The position numbers were made by a program, and so were the translations under genes. This document shows, piece by piece, positions 60,702-64,000 of a DNA stretch of 64,000 nucleotides (positions are counted from its first letter, which is position 1; each line of letters starts with the position of its first letter). Origin of the DNA: Atopobiaceae bacterium UBA1367 (GTDB lineage Bacteria > Actinomycetota > Coriobacteriia > Coriobacteriales > Atopobiaceae); contig DBRN01000011.1 in the NCBI GenBank assembly GCA_002305995.1, positions 124,001 through 188,000 on the forward strand, read 5' to 3'. The notes beneath the pieces are model-generated. The model saw only the letters and a program-made list of their open reading frames with translations. It was not told the DNA's origin and ran no database searches.

Positions 60702-62006
60702 AGGGGGCTGTATCAAAAGCCTGATGTCAGGGCCCGCCGGTAAGGGCAAACGCCCGAGCCGGCGGGTCTTTCTGTTTGCGGAAGAGAGAGCGAAAGACCT
60801 CCCTACACGGCGAGGGCCAAGGTAAGCTTTCTCAGGTTGTGGCCTGCGGCCATAAGCCTGAACTCGTGGTCCACCTTCTTAAGGCCCCTGAGCGAAAACC
60901 TGTCGAAGTGCCAGTTGCGTTTGATGTCGCCGAAGATGGTCTCCACATCGACCGAACGCTGCCTTCTGAGTTGAGACCCGCGCTCGGTGTGCAACATCTC
61001 AGAGGCCCGCCTCTTGAAGGCGTTAAGCGTAGGGCTGATGCGCACCTCTCTTGCCGTATCAGGATCCTTGGACTTGAGGCACCTGGCCCCCAAGGGGCAG
61101 TCTGAGCAGTCTTGGCACTTGTAGACTCTCACCGTCGAGCGGTAGCCGAGCTCTGTCGTGGCATGTGACTCCCAGGCGAAGGGGAGCGTCTTCTCGTTGG
61201 GGCAGGCGTATGAGTCGCTCTTTTCGTCGTAGGGCCAGCTTGCAGGCCGCATGGGGTCTTCGCGCCACTTCTTGTTCTTGCTCCTCCAGCGCATCGATTG
61301 CCTTGAGGTGGGCGTGGGCCTTCGCCCTGAGCTGCCCTTGGTAGCGCTTGTTGGATTTCGCCCAGACGAAGCTGGGCTTGTTCGCGTCGGCCTCGATCTT
61401 GGTGCCGTCTAAAAAGCAGGTATCGGGCGTCACGAAGCCCATGTCGGCGAGAAGGGAGATGAGCTCGGAGAAGACCTCCTCGAAGACAGGGCGCATGCGC
61501 TCGGACCTGAAGCGGCTCACCGTGCTGTGCTCGATGGGCCGCATGCCGCATATCCACAAAAAGCCGACGTCCTCCCGCGTCGCCCGGGCGATCTTTCTCG
61601 ACGAGTAGATGCCTTTTGCATAGGCAAGAAGTATCACCTTGAGCATCATCCGGGGGTCGTAGGCGGGACATCCCCCGCCTGGGTGGAGTGCCGTGAGCGT
61701 GCTCCTGTCGATGGACCTCGCGACCATGTCCACCACACGGGGAAGGGAGTTCTCGGGAACGAGGTCGCCGATATCGGGGGGAAGCAGCATCGGCTGGTCC
61801 CTGACGGCACACCTTGGACTGGGGACCTGGCATGGGAAGCCCTCTCATCCGGTTTCCCCGATTATGCCAAGAAACATTAAAAGCGCAGGTAGATGCCTAT
61901 ATCTGAACAACATGGGCAACGCGTTCCATGCAATAGTTTGCTAAAAAAGAGACGGAACCATCGCTGACTCCGTCTCGATTGGGACGGTACCTTTTGATAC
62001 AGCCCC
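60702..62006 (-). mobile_element. IS1182-like insertion sequence
   Basis: A 1305-bp element with perfect 16-bp terminal inverted repeats GGGGCTGTATCAAAAG (60702-60717) and complement (61991-62006). It encodes a transposase on the minus strand in two overlapping frames. No clear target duplication is seen next to either end. A hairpin near the left end (CCCGCCGG...CCGGCGGG then TCTTTCTG, 60727-60768) may stop transcription entering from outside. It sits between the ORF6N gene and an aldo/keto reductase pseudogene. Confidence 0.85.
60803..61790 (-). pseudogene. IS1182-type transposase, frameshifted
   Basis: The first frame (ATG at 61790) gives LLPPDIGDLVPENSLPRVV...GCPAYDPRMMLKVILLAYAKGIYSSRKIA and CFLDGTKIEADANKPSFVW, the N-terminal part of IS1182 transposases. 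Near 61265-61295 the homology moves to the next frame, which continues WREDPMRPASWPYDEKSD and the Cys-rich YKCQDCSDCPLGARCLKSKD, ending VETIFGDIKRNWHFDRFSLRGLKKV with the last acidic residue. The shift lies in an AAGAACAAGAAG run. It is either a disabling indel or a programmed frameshift. Confidence 0.75.
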
Positions 62007-62221
62007 TTCGAAATCCAAGGGTACTGATGTATTGCGCTGCTAAGAGGTCGTGAGGCACCCCGCTTGCCCAGCCCGGTCTATCACCATCCGCGCGTACCCG
62101 TATCCGCTGCTGCCATACGCCGTCCCGTTGCCGCCAACGCGACTCGAGCAGCTGTAGAACGTCGTCATGCCCGACGCACCCGAGGCGAGCGCCTAGGTGG
62201 AGTCCGAGAAGAGCAACGGCT
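62007..62221. other. Region between the IS and the reductase pseudogene
   Basis: No intact gene. It may contain decayed upstream sequence of the aldo/keto reductase gene, but no motif is readable. Confidence 0.3.
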
Positions 62222-62717
62222 CCGCTTCCTTGAGGGCCACCACGTCGCCGTCATCGAGAACCGCTACTCCATGATGGCTCGCTGGCACGAGAGCCTCTGA
62301 CCCTGCCTGGAGGAGCTGGGCGTGGGCTACATGGCCTTTTCTCCGCTGGCCAACGGCTTCCTCACCGGTAACGTGCACAAGGGCATGCGGGCCGGCTTCG
62401 ACGGGGCCGCGGGCGACTACCGCGCCAACATGCCGCAGTTTACTGACGCGAACATCGAGAGGAGTCAGGCCCTGCTCGATATGCTGGTCGGGATGGCTAC
62501 CGCGCACGGCGTGAGCGTGCCGCAGCTCTCGCTGGCCTGGATGATCTGCAAGAAGCCGTGGCTCGTGCCCATCCCCGGCAGTCGCAAGGCCGAGCGAATC
62601 GCGCAGAACGCCGTCGCAGGCGACGTGACCCTCTCGGCAGACGAGATCTCACGTATCGACACCGCGCTCGGCGGCATGGACCTCGAGGTCTTTGGCGGCA
62701 ATGCGGCGGCGAAGTAG
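62222..62717 (+). pseudogene. Aldo/keto reductase, C-terminal part with internal stop
   Basis: VIENRYSMMARWHESL-stop-PCLEELGVGYMAFSPLANGFLTG is a reductase core with a TGA at 62298, and the frame goes on through LSLAWMICKKPWLVPIPGSRKAERIAQNAVA to the end. The catalytic Tyr/Lys part and the N-terminus are gone. The NADPH-binding PGSRK stretch remains. A gene decaying inside the mobile region. Confidence 0.8.
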
Positions 62718-62959
62718 CGTCGCTCGCCATCCCGCTCAGCGGGCAGGCCATAGGCGCCGACGGCCGCTACGTCTCGCCTGTGGCACTCGCCTTCGCCAGC
62801 GGCGAGAAGGAGGCCTATGTTGCTGTGAAGGGCGGGAAAGACGTCGGAGCGACCAGCACGGCCAAGGTCGTCTACCACGCCAACGGGCAGCAGAAACTCG
62901 AGCTCAACGACGACCTCGCGGAAGCCACCGGCACCGCCTGTTCATGCAACCCGAGGTAA
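62718..62959 (+). pseudogene. Unidentified coding remnant
   Basis: Running on from the reductase end, one frame reads IPLSGQAIGADGRYVSPVALAFASGEKEAYVAVKGGKD (in parts) to a stop at 62959. The composition looks coding but there is no start and no known family. Probably the tail of another lost gene. Confidence 0.3.
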
Positions 62960-63007
62960 AGCAAGCAGGTCAGCCACCTGAAAAGCTAGCTGACCTGCTG
63001 TCGCGCT

Positions 63008-63052
63008 TGGTCGCGAGGGCCGGATTTGAACCGACGATCTCCGGGTTATGAG
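63008..63052 (-). other. tRNA-Met 3' half, attachment-site remnant 2
   Basis: Minus strand: CTCATAACCCGG with the CAT anticodon, then TCGTCGGTTCAAATCCGG and GCGACCA, closest to initiator tRNA-Met. Only the half from the anticodon on is present. A hairpin (CAGGTCAGC...GCTGACCTG, about 62966-62999) follows as terminator. Next to it are arm repeats and an intact integrase start. Confidence 0.7.
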
Positions 63053-63199
63053 TGACCAAGAGGCATATTCAGCCCTTCCCAAGAGTGTCCGTGCTTCTGC
63101 CCTCAGGCTCTTTACGTGCAGAAACTGTGGACATTCTAACCCATACTTCCATGGGTTGCCACGTTTTTCAGCACTTCCGTCATCGGGCTGGTGCTCGTT

Positions 63200-63232
63200 T
63201 GGTGGTCACTTTGATGGTCACAATGGTGGTCA
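63200..63232 (+). repeat. Three TGRTGGTCA repeats, probable integrase arm sites
   Basis: TGGTGGTCA at 63200, TGATGGTCA at 63212 and TGGTGGTCA at 63224, just before the integrase gene, parallel to 58707-58738. Confidence 0.6.
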
Positions 63233-63273
63233 GCCAGATGGCCTTGGGCACCCTATCACGGGAGGCGAAAGAC

Positions 63274-64000
63274 ATGGCAGAGCTCAGGTACACGACCAGA
63301 AGTATGCGCCGCAGGCGCAGGACCGACAAGTGGGAGGTCACCCTCTCCCACACCAACCCCATGGCCGGGGAGACGGTCAGGACCTTCCACACCATCGAGG
63401 CGAAGACGGAGAAGCAGGCCAAGCGCAAGCGCGACGAGCTGATCCTCGACCTGGAGCGCAGGGGAGGCGCGCTCGCCAGCAGCCTCACCCTGGCCGAGTT
63501 CATGGAGCGCTTCGTTGACTACAAGGAGGAGAGCGGCACCATCGAGCCCTCCACCGTGCGCGGCTACCGCGCTGAGGCCCACTCCATCGTCCGCTACATC
63601 GGCGAGGTGAGGCTCGGCGCCGTCACCATCGCGGACGTCAACGACTTCATGGCACGAATGAGCGCCGACGGCTACGCGCCCAAGAGCGTGGCCAAGCCCT
63701 TCCGCCTGCTCAAGCAAGCCCTCAAGTGGGCCCAGGCCCAAGGCCTCATCGCCAAGAACCCCTGCGACTTCTGCAAGCCGCTCAAGCGCGTGAAGACGCC
63801 CGTCAACGCGCTTTGCACCGAGGACCGCACGCGCATGCTGCGCCTTGCCGTGGCCGGCCAGCCCCAGCCGCTCGGCGTGGCCGTCGAGCTCTCCCTCACC
63901 ACAGGCATGCGACGCGGGAAGGTCTGCGTACTGCGCTGGGGCGACATAGACGACGCGGAGCGCAGCATCACGGTGCGACGCGCCCTGGGCAATGCGGAGG
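63274..64000 (+). CDS. Tyrosine integrase, 3' end outside the window
   Basis: Open to the window edge, 242 codons visible. It has an AP2-like/SAM-like N-terminal arm domain (YTTRSMRRRRRTDKWEVTLSHTN), a core-binding domain (LTLAEFMERFVDYKEESGTIEPSTVRGYRAEAHSIVRYIGEVRLGAVT), and the start of the catalytic domain with the first Arg in LSLTTGMRRGKVCVLRWGDID. The usual GLRRGE is GMRRGK here. The ATG follows GGGAGGCGAAAG. With the tRNA-Met half and the arm repeats upstream, it belongs to an integrative element that extends beyond the window. Confidence 0.9.
   Translation, partial: MAELRYTTRSMRRRRRTDKWEVTLSHTNPMAGETVRTFHTIEAKTEKQAKRKRDELILDLERRGGALASSLTLAEFMERFVDYKEESGTIEPSTVRGYRAEAHSIVRYIGEVRLGAVTIADVNDFMARMSADGYAPKSVAKPFRLLKQALKWAQAQGLIAKNPCDFCKPLKRVKTPVNALCTEDRTRMLRLAVAGQPQPLGVAVELSLTTGMRRGKVCVLRWGDIDDAERSITVRRALGNAE

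Noticed and set aside
60702..62006. Target-site duplication of the IS
   Set aside because: Bases next to the two terminal repeats do not match over any convincing length.

Overview
This window looks like a chromosome segment of a high-GC Gram-positive anaerobe. The most likely group is Coriobacteriia, of the Olsenella/Atopobium type. This is inferred from the GC-rich codon use, GTG and TTG starts with purine-rich Shine-Dalgarno sites, the density of PTS permeases, GH1 and GH32 hydrolases and ROK kinases, and a MurT-type ligase. No rRNA gene or complete tRNA was found.

Layout. 1-7.5 kb: end of a HAD phosphatase, a small membrane protein, a large inverted array of 42-bp repeats (array A), a GntR-controlled ABC transporter, and a Mg2+ P-type ATPase behind a structured leader with a 20-codon peptide. 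7.5-18.3 kb: MBL hydrolase, EamA exporter, sugar kinase with sugar acetyltransferase, AraC regulator, HAD phosphatases, an unusual EIIB-like/ROK-like fusion protein, a PHP phosphatase, a 38-aa hydrophobic peptide and plsY. 18.4-27.8 kb: a sucrose regulon with two GH32 hydrolases, fructokinase, sucrose PTS EIIBCA, LacI-type repressor and sucrose phosphorylase, linked by three near-identical operators. 27.9-28.3 kb: array B, a second copy of the 42-bp repeat architecture. 28.6-36.5 kb: ACT-ACT-MBL protein, carbohydrate-binding lipoprotein, MurT-like ligase without an adjacent GatD, DUF975 protein and a two-component system. 36.6-55.9 kb: a beta-glucoside/plant-glycan island with three GH1 enzymes, two EIIBC and one EIIC PTS permeases, a ROK kinase, GntR, RpiR and AraC-type regulators (the last fused to a degenerate GH39 domain), two esterases, a Fic protein and a DUF1349 protein. 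56-64 kb: a decayed mobile region with hipBA, gene fragments, two tRNA-Met 3' halves each next to an integrase (one dead, one running off the window), an IS1182-like element, an ORF6N protein and an aldo/keto reductase pseudogene.

How the genes work together. Sucrose would enter as sucrose-6-phosphate through the PTS and be cleaved by GH32, with fructose phosphorylated by fructokinase. Free sucrose could also be split phosphorolytically. Beta-glucosides would enter through the EIIBC/EIIC permeases and be cleaved as 6-phosphates by GH1. EIIA subunits are missing for the beta-glucoside systems and would have to come from elsewhere. The extracellular esterase lipoprotein suggests trimming of acylated plant polymers.

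Most noteworthy: the paired 42-bp inverted arrays, the EIIB-ROK fusion, the AraC-GH39 protein that has lost both catalytic glutamates, the ACT-ACT-MBL protein with a broken metal motif, the orphan MurT and the leader of the Mg2+ pump. No CRISPR array was found.
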